From positions 191,768,061 through 191,832,060 of the forward strand of contig OY282560.1 of assembly GCA_958295665.1 (NCBI GenBank): DNA of 64,000 bases, read 5' to 3'. The notes beneath the pieces were generated by a model. That model was not told where the DNA came from and did not search any database. It worked only from the letters and a program-made list of their open reading frames with translations. This document shows, one piece after another, positions 48,683-60,706 of this stretch. This stretch comes from Tipula vernalis. Its lineage: Eukaryota; Arthropoda; Insecta; Diptera; Tipulidae. Each line of letters begins with the position of its first letter. Position 1 is the first letter of the stretch. The translations under genes were made by a program, and so were the position numbers.

Positions 48683-48990
48683 TCCTCTGGTTTTACAATA
48701 CCCAAATTTTAACGAAACATTTTACATAATAATTGACGCCAACGATTTTGCAATTGGAGGTGTACTCTCTCAACGACATGATAACGCTGATTTGCCCAAC
48801 CATAGAGAAAGAATTACTTACCATAGTTTGGGTGATCAAACACTTTCGGCCTTACGTGTTTGGAAAACCATTTATCGTTAACACAGATTATCGGCCTTTG
48901 GTATGGTTAAATTCAATCAAAAGACTACGATTTTACGATCAAAGTTTTACCCGGAAAAACGAATCTTATTACCGATTCTCTTAGCGCCTT
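48683..48990 (+). pseudogene. Gypsy RNase H relic
   Basis: NPLVLQYPNFNETFYIIIDA (48690) and FAIGGVLSQ, then in another frame EKELLTIVWVIKHFRPYVFG and FIVNTDYRPLVWLNS. Asp, Glu and Asp positions are visible across the two frames. Confidence 0.8.
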
Positions 48991-49230
48991 ATCAAAATTC
49001 CCGATAATTCGTTCGATAAATGTTGCACAGTTCAACCGCTAGATTCAAAAAGTTTCAGGGAAGTAATGAAAGTTACAACGCGATCTGAAGCACAAAATAA
49101 AAATAGCGTAGCCTAAGATGATAGCAATTCGAAAGCAATTTCCGAAACATCCGAGATAGAAAATGTACCTAAGTATGAAAATAAATTTCTAATAATTTTG
49201 CCAAATAACTCTGTTCAAATCAATAAAATT
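48991..49230 (+). pseudogene. Degraded linker and integrase N-terminus of gypsy
   Basis: Lies where the zinc-binding HHCC domain and first catalytic Asp are expected; neither can be read. Short islands such as FRNIRDRK only. Confidence 0.4.
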
Positions 49231-49790
49231 TTAAATGAACATTATCGCAGTAATATTGGCGGTCCAGAATGACGTAAGTAAGTTTTTCGTAGCCGTTACA
49301 ATGCAAAACCAGGAAGCAAAAACCATAGCCATTTCTTTCGCCGAAAATCTTATTCTCAGATTTGGATCTCCAGTTACCATATTGACTGCCCAAGGTTCGA
49401 ATTTCCTAAGCGAAATATTCACAAAATGTTTGTAAATTGTTGAATATAAAGAAATATAAATCTAATGTCTATCACCCCCAAGCAATGGGACCCTTGAGCG
49501 ATCGCATTGTGGATCGGTAGAATATCTTAGAAGTTACGTAGACAATGACACTCAAAATTGGGACTAATGGGTTCTATTCGCGATGTTTTCATATAACTCA
49601 ACTCAACATTTCACTATCAGAATCTTCCCATTTGAAATGGTTCATGGTTTTAAACCCAATTTTCCACGCTTATTAGCCATAAGCGATCAACCGATTTATA
49701 AATACGTTGATTATTTAATTGAGTTGAAAACGAAATTGTCAAATTGTTATGAACTTATATTTATTTTAATATTTTTATAAGAAATAAACG
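49231..49790 (+). pseudogene. Gypsy integrase core relic
   Basis: VSKFFVAVTMQNQEAKTIAI and LRFGSPVTILTAQGSNFLSE (49340-49410): the Asp of the usual 'TDQGSNF' reads Ala. In another frame PSNGTLERSHCGSVEYLRSY keeps the Glu. From 49583 MFSYNSTQHFTIRIFPFEMV and HGFKPNFPRLL follow. The catalytic triad is broken. Confidence 0.85.
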
Positions 49791-49863
49791 CGTTAAAAAA
49801 CTTAAGAATTGTATTTATTAAACACAAAGTGAACCTATGAATTCAGAACACTAGCACCCTTTA

Positions 49864-50110
49864 CTTCGGTCTAAAAAGACCAAAGTATTGAAATCCTGTC
49901 AAAAATTATCAAAAATTTGGTTGGTCCAAAACCACTTTCCTCGACGTTTTAAAAGGCCCTGAGTCTAAAAAAGCAAAAAAAAAAAGATCTTTCCATTTGT
50001 CTGGATGTCTGTATGTCTGTTGGTCTGTACCCATGGTATCTCAAGAACGGCTTGTTCGACTTAGAATTTTTTTTTGCCAATCTGTTTCTATGGTTAAGGC
50101 CGAGATTTGA
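49864..50110 (-). repeat. Dispersed repeat, copy C
   Basis: CGGTCTAAAAAGACCAAAGT, TGAAATCCTGTCAAAAATTA, ACCACTTTCC, TGTCTGGATGTCTGTATGTC, CAAGAACGGCTTGTTCGACT and TGCCAATCTGTTTCTATGGT. The first half is the reverse complement of copy A and the second half of copy B, so this is the longest copy of the family. Confidence 0.8.
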
Positions 50111-52289
50111 AAAGCTTTTGAAACCTATGAGTCAAGAGGGTCGGGTACCTGGCATATGAATTGACCCAAAATACCTGGTTATGGAAATCTTTATCAATTT
50201 TTAAATATATGCTGTAGTTAACAAAAGTCTCTTGGGACCTCGTACATTTTACTTTGTGTCTTTGAAGATTTTTGTTTTTGGGGGTTTTGTTTGGTTGTGG
50301 TGATACCACTCTTTCAGCACCGCGACGTGTTTTCCCATGGTATTAGTCAAAATGTTGTGAACGAACACGTATCTTCCAACCTTATTTTTTTTTACTAGAA
50401 GTTGCATCATCGACAGCACTAACACATAAATAAATAACTCTTTCAAACTATTAAATCTACTTCAAATGGTTATATTAAAATAAGTAGCTTATATTTATTG
50501 AAATTCTAGAAGGTAGGCACTCGCGAAAGGTAATTTTGACAGCGAACAATTAAACAATTAATTATAGTGCCTTCTAAATCACCATACAGTTTCTCTGGCA
50601 GCTTACCTGACTTTTGTAGAGCAAGTTAATTAATATAACAAGGAGTTGAACAACATAAACAGTAGCAACATATATATCTTTATTTCCATACTAAAAAAAT
50701 TAAAATCTTTAAACTAATTAAAATTTTAGATAGTAACGGAATATATAATCTTTCAATGTAATACAAAATAATAAAATTATTTTAAAGGGAATGGAATAAT
50801 GACTTATCTTTGAAATATGGTGATAAACCACATCTTTGCTACAAAAATAAAAACGCGCAGTAAACTATCTAATAACAGGTGATTTATTAACTTTCTCTGA
50901 TCTTAAAGCTAAACTATATAAGTAAAATATTCTGCCTGCACCATTCACTTTTTATTTCATTGTACATTAGCTATATAATTTAATTTAAATTAATTAACAT
51001 TTTAATTTAAAATTAATTTTCTTTTTTATTATCCTTATTTTAATACAATAACGGATGTAATAAGTCGAAGAATTTAAATTCGAAATGTTGTTATTGATTT
51101 TGTTGCCAATGTGTAAAGTATACATATTGGTATACATAAATATATTCTACAGCACAGTAGGAGATTATGTAATTTACTTGTTTTACCATAACTTTTAACC
51201 TCGGTTGATGTTACTTAGACCGTATTGATCGAAGAAACAAAAATTAATTAACCCTTTTAATCCCACCAAATTATACAATCTCAACAGTGATACGATACGT
51301 ATACATGTACAATCTAAACAATTTAATTTTATTTACAATTTTTTAATCGGATTAACGAACATTTTATTTGTAAACTTACATAAAAATAAAAAACATTAAA
51401 AAATTTAATTGTAATTCATGATATTGCAAAAAAAATTTAAAAATAACGAAACACGAGTCAAATTACAAACATTTTAGGATTTAAAATTATTTAAAGGGAT
51501 CGATGAACTTTATGTACTGTACAAAATTTTTGTGTTGTCATTTTGATTGGCAAGAAAATCCAAAAACACACAATCGGTTGTAATTGAGATGACGACTATT
51601 TTGCATATTTTATCTAAATCTATGTATACGTTAAAACAAAAAAGACGGAAGTTCATGTTTGTCACTGTTGTTTTTTGGGTTTATAAAATGAGATTTACAT
51701 CCCTGCGTGCGAATATAATGTTACATCATGAAAGGGATTTAGAATTTCATTCATTGTGTTTCGTTTTTTTTTTATTTGACGGGAATTAATTAATTTTTCG
51801 AAGTTTGACATTTATCGAAATTTTATTCGATATTATTAGAGACAAAAACTCGTCGCGTTATTTGTCGGCAGTTCATTAAAGCGGCATTATTTATACAAAT
51901 ACTAGAATTATTATGAAAAACAAATTAACTAAAATGATCCTTTACGCAGGGAATCAAAATTGTGTGCTTTTTTATTAGAGGCTCTCAAGATAGATTTCAA
52001 TTATTTATGTTTGGTATAACACTTGTTGCACACAAGTGCTGCACACACATCAGTGGATTTGTCGTATTTTGGTATGCAGAACTAAATGTAATAAGGAGAG
52101 TTGCCACCCGACGCTGATTTTCAAATTGAAAACCTGTAAAAGTGTTCGATACCATTTCATATTCTGAATACGTCTGAGTATTCGGAATATGGAATTGTCG
52201 CTGAGACACATTTACAACTAAAGCAATAGCGCGCGAGGGCTCAATGGTTAAAGGAAGCCAAATGTTTCTGAACTAAGAAAACTTCTAGA
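50111..52289. other. No gene seen
   Basis: AT-rich. Open frames at 50094-50446 and 51997-52209 (minus) show no recognisable domains. Confidence 0.45.
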
Positions 52290-52690
52290 AAAACTTGATT
52301 TCTATATTTCCGTTACTTAGGCCCAGCTTCTTAAGGTGATACCTTAAGGGGACATGACCTATGAGGAAGCCAGTAAGCAGCCTTAACTCAGGTTTCCTAA
52401 GTTCAAGACACTCCTTAACCCTGACAGACGAAGGTGATATCTTCACCTGTCGCAAACCTGGAATTCTGCGTCAGTAGCAGGACTTTTGAACATCCTACCA
52501 TCATTTTAACGCTGCTCTAAGGTGTCCCTTAGTGACGCCGCCGAAGGGTTCTGGTCCAATAAATGGAGAGGCAGAACCCTCGTGGGCGAGGCCATCAGCT
52601 GCCTTATTTCCGGCGATTCCAGTATTACCTGGCACCCACATAAGTGTTACCTTATTTGAGCCCGCCAGACGTTTAATAACCTTCAAACAA
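52290..52690 (-). pseudogene. RNase H end of the third non-LTR element
   Basis: NKVTLMWVPGNTGIAGNKAA (52620): His of the usual 'PGHTGI' reads Asn and 'NE-AAD' reads NKAAD. Then ASPFIGPEPFGGVTKGHLRA and, in another frame, LELRKPELRLLTGFLIGHVP and LRYHLKKLGLS (52330-52420). The N-terminal catalytic Asp blocks are missing. Confidence 0.82.
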
Positions 52691-52948
52691 TCCCATACTA
52701 GCCTCTATCTTTCGTTTTTTATCCATCTGTAAGCCACACCATGGACCCTCGCTCAAATGATGGTCCACCTGCCCTCCACACACCCCGGTGAGGTAACCTA
52801 ACAGAAAATGGTTTGTGGAAGTCTAGTTTACCTGGCATACAGTCGGAAGGCATTTTGATTGATTATAGATTTCCAAATGACTCAACATATTGCCTGGTTT
52901 GATATTTCCTTCCGCCTGCATTTTCAGGACCATAATTGCAGCATCCTT

Positions 52949-54180
52949 TTAAACATGGAGGTGTAACGGTGTCAGTCCTAGAAGTGACTCCATCGCAGCG
53001 GTTGGACATGTTTTCATTGAGCCCGTAACACCGATGAAGGCTATAGGCTGAAGCTTATTCAATAAAGTTTGCGTTGCCTTCTGCTCAGTTTTAGGCCACC
53101 ATACAACCGATGCGAAAGTGACCATAGGCCTAATGATTGTAAGAAATGACCAGTAGATCATTTTTGCCTGTAATCCCTAAGTACGTCCATAGAGTCTTTG
53201 ACAGGCCTAGAGCGCCTTGGTGGCTCTATCTTGATATTTCAATAAATGTTGCTTCTAGTTCAGTTTTTAATCTAGCATAACCTTAAAATATTTAACCTCT
53301 ATGAAAAAGGGAACATTAGTACCATTTAGTGAGAGAGCTGTAAGCGTGAGCTTTTTCCTCCTCGTAAAAGGAACAATGACAGTTTTGTTTGAATTGACAC
53401 TGAGTTCTTCCTGGTAACACCACCTCCATATTATATTGAGTGCATTTTGCATGCGATCAGAAATAACCTCATCAAACTTGCCTCTGATTACGATTGCCAC
53501 ATCATCCGCATTGCCCTGGACATCAAACCCATGACTACTCAGAAGAACCACTACTCTGTCAAAAAACCAATGATCATAAAAGAGGAGATAGTTCGCCTCC
53601 TCACGATGTTCCAGCATGAAGCGGATCGACCTAATTGTAGAAATCAGAATCCCTTTTTCCATTGCTGCCCTTTCTATCGATCCATGTGAGGTATTATCAA
53701 ACGTCCTTTCAATGTCGAAAATGCGACGCTAATTGGCCGATATGCTTTGGCCTGGGTGTTGGACGACCCCCCCTTCTCCCTTTGATATAAGTACCACATT
53801 AGTTTTCCTCCAGTTTCGGAATATATTTAAAAGCGTAACTTGCCCGAAACATCTGGATCAAGCTTTAGAGTATTTCCTCAATACCTTTTTAAAGTAAAGC
53901 TGGAAAGATACCATCCCCTCAGGATGGTTTGAAGGTTTGAAAGACCCAATAGCCCATCGCACCTTGCTGGGTGTGAACATTTTCCCAGAGAAACTCCAGA
54001 TCCTACTGTGAGGCGAATAGGCCACCTCCCTTGAAGGATCATGCGGGCCCTCTTTTGCTACTACCATTACTGAATCCTTCCGGTTTTTAGTGAACCTCCC
54101 ATCTTGCTTCTGGAGAAGTCCTAAACTATTTAAATTATCCCTGGAAAGGACTTGCTGGAGACGAGCTGCCGAGGGCAATT
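52949..54180 (-). pseudogene. Reverse transcriptase of the third non-LTR element
   Basis: FTKNRKDSVMVV (54090), VRWAIGSFKPSNHPEGMVSF (53960), a degraded palm, then GNADDVAIVIRGKFDEV (53500) where 'YADD' is expected, LSVNSNKTVIVPFTRRKK (53380), VKYFKVMLD (53270) and a thumb ending ALVTFASVVWW-like (53110) and MESLLGLTPLHLHV (52960). The Tyr or Phe of the catalytic motif reads Asn; several frameshifts are present. Confidence 0.85.
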
Positions 54181-54274
54181 CATTGGTTTCCTCAAAGAAA
54201 TTCCTTCAGGTAGCCCTTTTGGATCTTTATAATTCGAGATTATATTCCGTCAAGGCCATCTTATACTCGCCCCA

Positions 54275-54810
54275 TTAACCGGTGGGTTTAGCCTTGTTGA
54301 ATAATCTTCTCGATTTTTTCCTCAGTTTACCCCGCATCCCATTCAGCCAAGCGACCATCTTTGTAGACTCTTTTCGCTTAACCGGGCAACTGTTCTCGTA
54401 AGCCAAGTGTATAGAACTATGCAGCTGATTTGAACAGAACTCCAAACCCTCTGGAGACTTTATGTTCTCCGCAACCGAGGACATTTCTGATTCGAGTAAA
54501 ACTTTATAAGAGTCCCAGTCGGTCAGTTTTGGAATTCTAATTTCCTGCCGCTGCATAGTCTTGGCCGCCAAATCAAATCTGATATGCAAGTGATCCGATA
54601 ATGAGACCTCTTCAGACACATGCCAGTTTTTGACCAAGTCGCTGAAATGCGGACTAGCAAGTGTCAAATCTAGGACCTCTTGCCTAATCGCATTTATAAA
54701 AGTAGGTTTCTTTACCCTATTGACAATGTCTATATTATTTGAGATCAGAAATTCAAAAAGGTACTTACCTCTTTTATTAATGTCTTTTCATCATTCCAAT
54801 AACAAATTTA
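54275..54810 (-). pseudogene. Endonuclease C-terminal part of the third non-LTR element
   Basis: WNDEK, INKRGKYLFEFLISNNIDIV (54760), KKPTFINAIRQEVLDLTLAS (54690) and HVSEEVSLSDHLHIRFDL (54600) with the catalytic SDH. The Glu and first Asp-Asn blocks are lost at the truncation near 54810. Confidence 0.85.
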
Positions 54811-56686
54811 AGAAGCAACCGGATTTGTGAATGGAATATAACAAGTTTACGCCTGAAAAACCTCGTGCACATAATTCAGATACGTGATCATTAAACATTT
54901 TCACATCATGCAATGTTTAGGCAAACAAGTTGAGTTGAGTTCATACCACAAAGCCCACAGTTATATTCGATGGATCCTCGTGCGCTTAACGAATAATACA
55001 ATAAGACTTATTCACGATTCTGCTAAAATTTCGCACACACAACATAGCAATGATTTCGGATATGAAAAAAATAAACCGTGAAGTCAATGTCAGATTTAAT
55101 ATTTCTAATTGACCACGGTGACATATGGGTTGACTTGTTCAGCTTTTCTGAAGAATACCCACTCAATGATAAATTAGTACTTAAATAATACCACATATAC
55201 CTACATCAAAATCCGCCTACCTTATTTTTAATTTCCAGAGAAGGTGCTGGATAATCCGAGCTAAAGACAAATTCAAACGAATGTCCAACCATTGTTCGAG
55301 GTGTATACAAATGAGAATTTTTTATTTAAATCGGCCGAAGAGAAATTTACCTAAACCAAATCATAACTAATTCAAACCAAGACACTTCACACTGGTTTCG
55401 ATTACGCTGATCTAGTATATGTTTGATAAACAGCGCAGAGGGATTATTGAATTTAATATTTAAAACCGACACCATTTCGAAACTTATTTTTTTCGGCGTC
55501 AGGGGAAAACACCCAAAATTCTCTAGGTCGAAAATTTGTATTATCACTAACGCAAAAGAAAACTGTTGATCATTAGAGACGCGCCAATTTTTTATTAGCA
55601 CAGGACATTCATATTTGTTAATATAGTCCTTGTTTTCAACCATCTTGTTACTTGAGAGGTTTCAAAAATATTTAATCTCTGGAACGAAGTTAATTCAGAT
55701 CTTTATCTACTACTAAAAGATGGACTGTACATCGTGAGGGTCAATGCACTTCTGTATTGGCTTTAAAAAATCAAATTTAGGCCTGATTTAGGTATGATTT
55801 ATGTACTCTAATGGCTTTTCAGCAACTGAATGACGAGGTTTTCTTTTATTACAGATTACCTCGTGGATTTTTCAATCATTCCAAATGCCTTTCACACATA
55901 CCTTTGTCTTAGTAGAATCCATTAGTATTTGCGATAGTGATGGAATCAGAATATTTCCTCTTTCATTCTCTAAAACCTCCCCAAACTACAATATTGGAAA
56001 GAACTATTATGAAATTAGCAATTTTCCTCTAATCGTAGGCTAGAATGCTGATTTTCACCAGCAGTAGAGAACCATTTTTTAAGTACTGTAAATCGGTGAG
56101 ATTCTTGGTTCTCAATCTCTTAGAAGCAATTTAGAATAAATTTTGCTTAAATTCGTTATTTAATAGTGAAATAAAGAAATTTACACCGCAGAGTAATACG
56201 TAGTATTTTAGAAAATTTGAAAAGTGATTAAATAGTGAAATTCAAGACAACGGGATATGAAATCTGGAAGTGACGAATGTATCTGTCCAATTAGGGAGAA
56301 TTCCTCCGAAAACAAACAAAATGGAATTTAGGATTTTCCTTTGAAATAAATATTAACGCCCTCAGATATATAGGGATGTTAGGAACACTAATCGAGACAT
56401 GTAGCAAAAATCGGGACCTCCTCAACAGGAGCAAAAATGCCAAATGGTGAAACCGAAATCTTCCCAATCTATGGAAACACGCGCTAGACGAACTACGCTA
56501 GAAAATCACAGAAGGCCTTGGATTAAAAAAACCATCTTGGCAGTATTTCCAGCAATGAAACTCTTACGACGGTGATACCAGAGATGTACACTGTACCGAA
56601 GAGATTTCGATAATCATTTTAATTGGAATGCTAAAGCGAATGAAAAGAAGTGTGCTTTTGCACGAATGGCAGTTTGCTTGCCAAGT
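54811..56686. other. No recognisable gene
   Basis: An open frame at 55347-55643 (minus, 98 codons) begins VENKDYINKYECPVLIKNWR; it matches nothing I know. The rest is closed in all frames. Confidence 0.4.
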
Positions 56687-56741
56687 CATGAGAAATCATG
56701 TTATGTGGCCATTCCAAAACATGAGAAATCATGTTATGTGG
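56687..56741. repeat. Two copies of a 33-bp tandem repeat
   Basis: CATGAGAAATCATGTTATGT at 56687 and 56720, separated by an unrelated 11 bases. A local duplication. Confidence 0.85.
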
Positions 56742-56847
56742 GTTCTAAATCTTTTAGGCCATGAATCTACGGAAATAAATTTTCTTATTGTGGCAATAAA
56801 AATCGATAATTATTTATACTGCTGAGAGTAAGCACTCATCATTTTTA

Positions 56848-57440
56848 TTGACTTTCAAAGGTGCATTCGATAAAGCTAATATAAGTTATATTTCACCACC
56901 AATGGTGGGTGGTCTTAAACAATCGGGGTTATTGCAACCTTGCTTTTATGCTGCTTATATAGTGTTTAACAGTTCTTGTTCTAGTGTAATACTGATATTT
57001 AAAAGTAAACCGTACCACAAATTTACGAATAAGGAAAACAGCATTTGGAACGTAAGGTGTAGGGATTAGGTTAAATATCTTGCTGTTATACTTGACGGTT
57101 AATTTTCTAGTACGCTTCATATTATAAAAAGGTTCACAAAGTTACGTGGGATATGTGGCTCGGTCCCCCTAAATAGTAACATTGGATCTACCCTACTGTA
57201 AAAATCCTCAGCTAAAGCGCCTACTGCTTCTGTGGAAATTATTTTCGACACCATTCCTTCAGGCATTTTTGTATTAGAAATGTCTGCCGAGAAAATCACA
57301 ATATGTCTACATACGACTGGAAAACGGATTCCCACGATTATTGTTACCGATCATTGGACTTTGCTAGCAATATCTACCCATTCTACCAGTGCTCATATAT
57401 TTTTGATGCTACCATTAAAAATCATTTAAGAGACGGCAGT
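56848..57440 (+). pseudogene. Reverse transcriptase and thumb relic of a fourth non-LTR element
   Basis: Plus-strand reading gives LTFKGAFDKANISYI (56850; where 'D--GAFD-V' is expected), then a degraded palm with KPYHKFTNKE, VKYLAVILDG (57070, the 'VKYLGVILD' block), LRGICGSVP, and PSGIFVLEMSAEKITICLHT (57245), the thumb landmark seen in Loa-like polymerases. The ADD motif is not readable. Stops and shifts throughout. The catalytic Asp before KGAFD reads as part of LTF, so it appears lost. Confidence 0.6.
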
Positions 57441-57795
57441 AACCCATTATGTTCCTTTTTGGAGCAATAAGACAATTTTTACTTTCTTTTGCTCTAGTAT
57501 AGTATAATCATGAATATTTTGGAGCTTCAGATTTTCAGATATTTATTTGTTTTGAGGTCGCTTGAGTCCAAAAAAGTGGTTTTCGAAATGGTGTCTGTCT
57601 GTCAGTCTCTCAATTTGTCAGTTTGTGTCCGCTCTACAACACAGATGGTTTAACCAATCGAACTGAAACTTCAGATTTAGGCTTTTTTGATAAATTGGAA
57701 GGCCCCAGTAGATTTTGCTCCAAAACGGCTAACCGAAAGTCGCGACTAACTTGGTCCAGAAAATTTATATTGCAAATATCTTAAAATATATAAGG
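57441..57795. other. Non-coding, with a GTCTGTCTGTCAG motif
   Basis: GGTTTTCGAAATGGTGTCTG, GTCTGTCAGTCTCTC and TTTAACCAATCGAACTGAAA resemble the spacer motifs of the dispersed repeat (copies A-C) but not closely enough to call a copy. Confidence 0.45.
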
Positions 57796-60440
57796 GTTAC
57801 AAAAAAACTACTTAATAATTTTGGGCAGGCCACAAAAGAACGCTTTGGGGGGCAAGAATAAAAATAACGCTTGGGGCAGGCCGCAAAAAGATAATTTTAA
57901 AAACTGGTTTTTTCATCAATTTTAAATTTTAATGAATTGTCAAAATTTTGTTAAAACTGTAATTCTAGACATTTTGTTATAAGCAAATATAAAAAATTTA
58001 AAATGGTTAAAATTTTATTTTCCAAAATTTGAATTGAAGTCTCAACATTTGTAAGGACCACATTTCATCACTTTTCGCCACTAAGAAAAATATCGTAAAA
58101 CTGACCACATTTTCTAAGTTAAAATTTCAGATAATTAACAGAGAGTTTTCTAATTTGAAGAACAAGTTTATTTCAATGAAAACCGTCAAACCTTACACAA
58201 AAAACGAAACGAACCTAACACGAAATTTCAAATACTGTACCGTTTGTTTTTTTTTTTTTTGTGACATTGCCCAAATTTTGGAAAACTTAAAGATAAATTA
58301 AAATCAAACATTTGTAAAAACCAAAAGTTTAGAAATGCTAGAAGTGACAAATTCATCAAATTTGGCAATTTTCTAAACGCTGAGATTTATTTTACCTACA
58401 ATTCTCTGAATTGTAATAATTACATTCACATAATTACATTTTCGTTAATTGAAGCAAACTTTTGTTACAGTTACCCAGAATGAAGAGAATTTTAAATTGC
58501 CACTTAAATTTAAATTATTTGATCAAACATTTAAAAACTAAAATAGTCCTTTAAAATAAGGTAGATAAAAATCACAATTCTCATGGCAGTAGCTAATGAT
58601 AAATTCTTATGTTAAAATTTGTAAAAAAAATACAGTTCACGAAATTTTATACGAAAAGAAGGAAATCATTCAATCAACATGCATAATTTTAAAAACTTGA
58701 AATTTAAATTCGAATGGGTAAATTTGAAAAAAAAAATCAATTACATTTTATTAAAGCAGAAAGCGAATCTTGCCAAATTTTCAGAATCTAAAATTTAAAT
58801 AAATGTCTCTAAAATTTATAAAATTGAATTGCTACGAAAAACTTACAAATATATAAAAGCTCTAAAATTCAACAAGCTACAATTCTGGCAACTTTAATAT
58901 TTGGAAGTAATAGACACCCCAGTGGGGCAGGCCACAATGAAGAAAATCATCTCGAATTCCATAAATTTAAAATATTAATGAATTTTCAAAATTTTGAAAA
59001 TTTTGAATTAAGAAAATCTTTAAACTTGCCAAAATTCTAGAAATTTAACTGTGACTTTTCTTAATTTTCAAAATATTAATATTAAATATTATTGTCAAAT
59101 TTTGCTAAAATTAGAAATCTGGAAATTAGACAATCGCAAAATTTACAAATTTTTGAATTTTAAATTTGAAAGAGAAATTTTCAAATTTTCAAAATTTAAT
59201 TTAAAGTGTTGGAATATCAAAAAGCCTCTTGTGTCAATATTTGAAAAAATAAATATATACATAAATCGAGAAATTTTAATTTTTGGCAGCCAAATGCTGA
59301 TTGCGGGCCCCAAAATAGAAAATTTTAAAATATCATAATTAAATTGAAGTAACTAAATCGAACTTACCAAGCCAAAAAAAAAAAGTCAAGTAACAAAGAG
59401 GTCAACAAACACACGTACAAAAAATTTTCAAACCTTTAATTGAAGTTCCAAAATTACTGGAAACAATGATTTTGGAAATGCAAGTAAGAAAATCATGACG
59501 CTTTCGATATTTTTAAAATCCGAGCTTTAAATTGATTTTTCAAAATTTTTAAAAAACACATTACCCGTAAAAACAAAGTTTGTGACTATATATCCTTTAT
59601 ATATAAGACTCGGTCGATTGCAATTCAGTTTCGACCTCCTTCACCATGACTAAAGTTTAAAATTCAATGAGTAAGGGTCATTCAAAAAACAAATTTGAAT
59701 TTTAAACTTACTTGAAGAAACATTTGAAACACTACTAAATTGAATTTTTCTAATTGAAAATTAAAGAAAAAACTTAGTTATATAGTATGTTGATCGAACT
59801 GAAATTTAGCCAAAAAGTATTGTTAGGTGACAAAAGTCGATGTGCAAAATTTCAGCGCGAGAGGATCACGGGAAGTGGGTCAATTTTGAACCTGAACATC
59901 GTAAGGACACTCAAGCAAGCAATCAAGCAGGTGAAGTTAATATAAAGGATATAAAAAACACATTTTCAAAATTTCATTGTTTGAAGCAAAATACTGTTGC
60001 CGCCAACTAAATCAATTTTCAAAATACCATTTACCTTTAAGCTATTTGTGTCAAAATTTGTAAATTTAAACTACCGAAACTAATTTCAATGTTTGGACCA
60101 CAACATACAATAGTCGCGAGTTCCTAAAAGTAGAATAGATACAAATCGTAACTCTCAAATCAGTAGCTAAAGATAAATTTAAATGTTACTATTTGTAAAA
60201 TAAAATGAAATGAAATTTAAATATGAAATGGTAAAGTTTGAAAGAATCTGCGATTTATATTTTTGGAAGCAATACATTGGGGCTATCGGCTATAAAACAA
60301 GTGAAACTTACCAAATTTCCAGAATCTGAAATTTAAATTACAGTTCAATTTTAATATTTAGAAGCAATACACACTGGTGGGTTGGGCCACACAGAAGAAA
60401 TTCATGAAACTTGATGAATCATAAATTTTAGACATCTTTT
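57796..60440. repeat. Degenerate long-period AT-rich repeat, about 1.0-1.5 kb
   Basis: GGGGCAGGCCACA-type landmarks lie at 57818, 57869, 58923 and (as GGTTGGGCCACA) 60380. The stretch leading to them, CAACTTTAATATTTGGAAGTAATAGACACCCCAG (58895; split here as landmark only), recurs at 60345. AATCACAATTCTCATGGCAGT (58570) corresponds to AATCGTAACTCTCAAATCAG (60146). No coding content; the open frame 59051-59338 is a chance one. Confidence 0.6.
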
Positions 60441-60706
60441 TATAGGTAAATAACAAGATTGTTGAAATAAATTGTTTTAGTTGTCCTTCTAGTTTCCAAC
60501 TTATCCAAATTCAGCAAAACGAATACTTTATTCTTGCTTATTTAATTTTTTATTTTTTGTTGATAGATGATCCGTTCAACTCAATGGTTTTTGGAAAAAG
60601 GTTTTAACTAATTATAGCAGAAATAATTATAACAAATACATAATACAATAAACGCACTCTCTTTAGCAGAGCATTAAATGGTATAATCTATAGTCTATAA
60701 TAATTT
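60441..60706. other. No feature seen
   Basis: Flank of the truncated 3' end of the second BEL element; AT-rich. Confidence 0.5.

Larger units (their letters stand above)
48167..49790 (+). mobile_element. Gypsy retrotransposon, 3' part (reverse transcriptase to integrase)
   Basis: Continues the element begun at 41940. It starts in mid reverse transcriptase exactly next to the BEL LTR edge and fades near 49790 without a recognisable env or LTR. Confidence 0.85.
52290..54810 (-). mobile_element. Third non-LTR retrotransposon (endonuclease, RT, RNase H), internally deleted
   Basis: Minus-strand order is endonuclease (54275-54810), reverse transcriptase (52949-54180), RNase H (52500-52690) and the start of a C-terminal tail (52300-52420). 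GC content is visibly higher than the surroundings. The 5' part of the endonuclease, ORF1 and the 3' end are missing. RNase H places it in the Loa/I/R1 side of the tree; it differs from the 13.5-18.7 kb element. Confidence 0.85.

Noticed and set aside
55347..55643. 98-codon minus-strand open frame as a gene
   Set aside because: No recognisable motif, no supporting neighbours, and length within the chance range for this much sequence.
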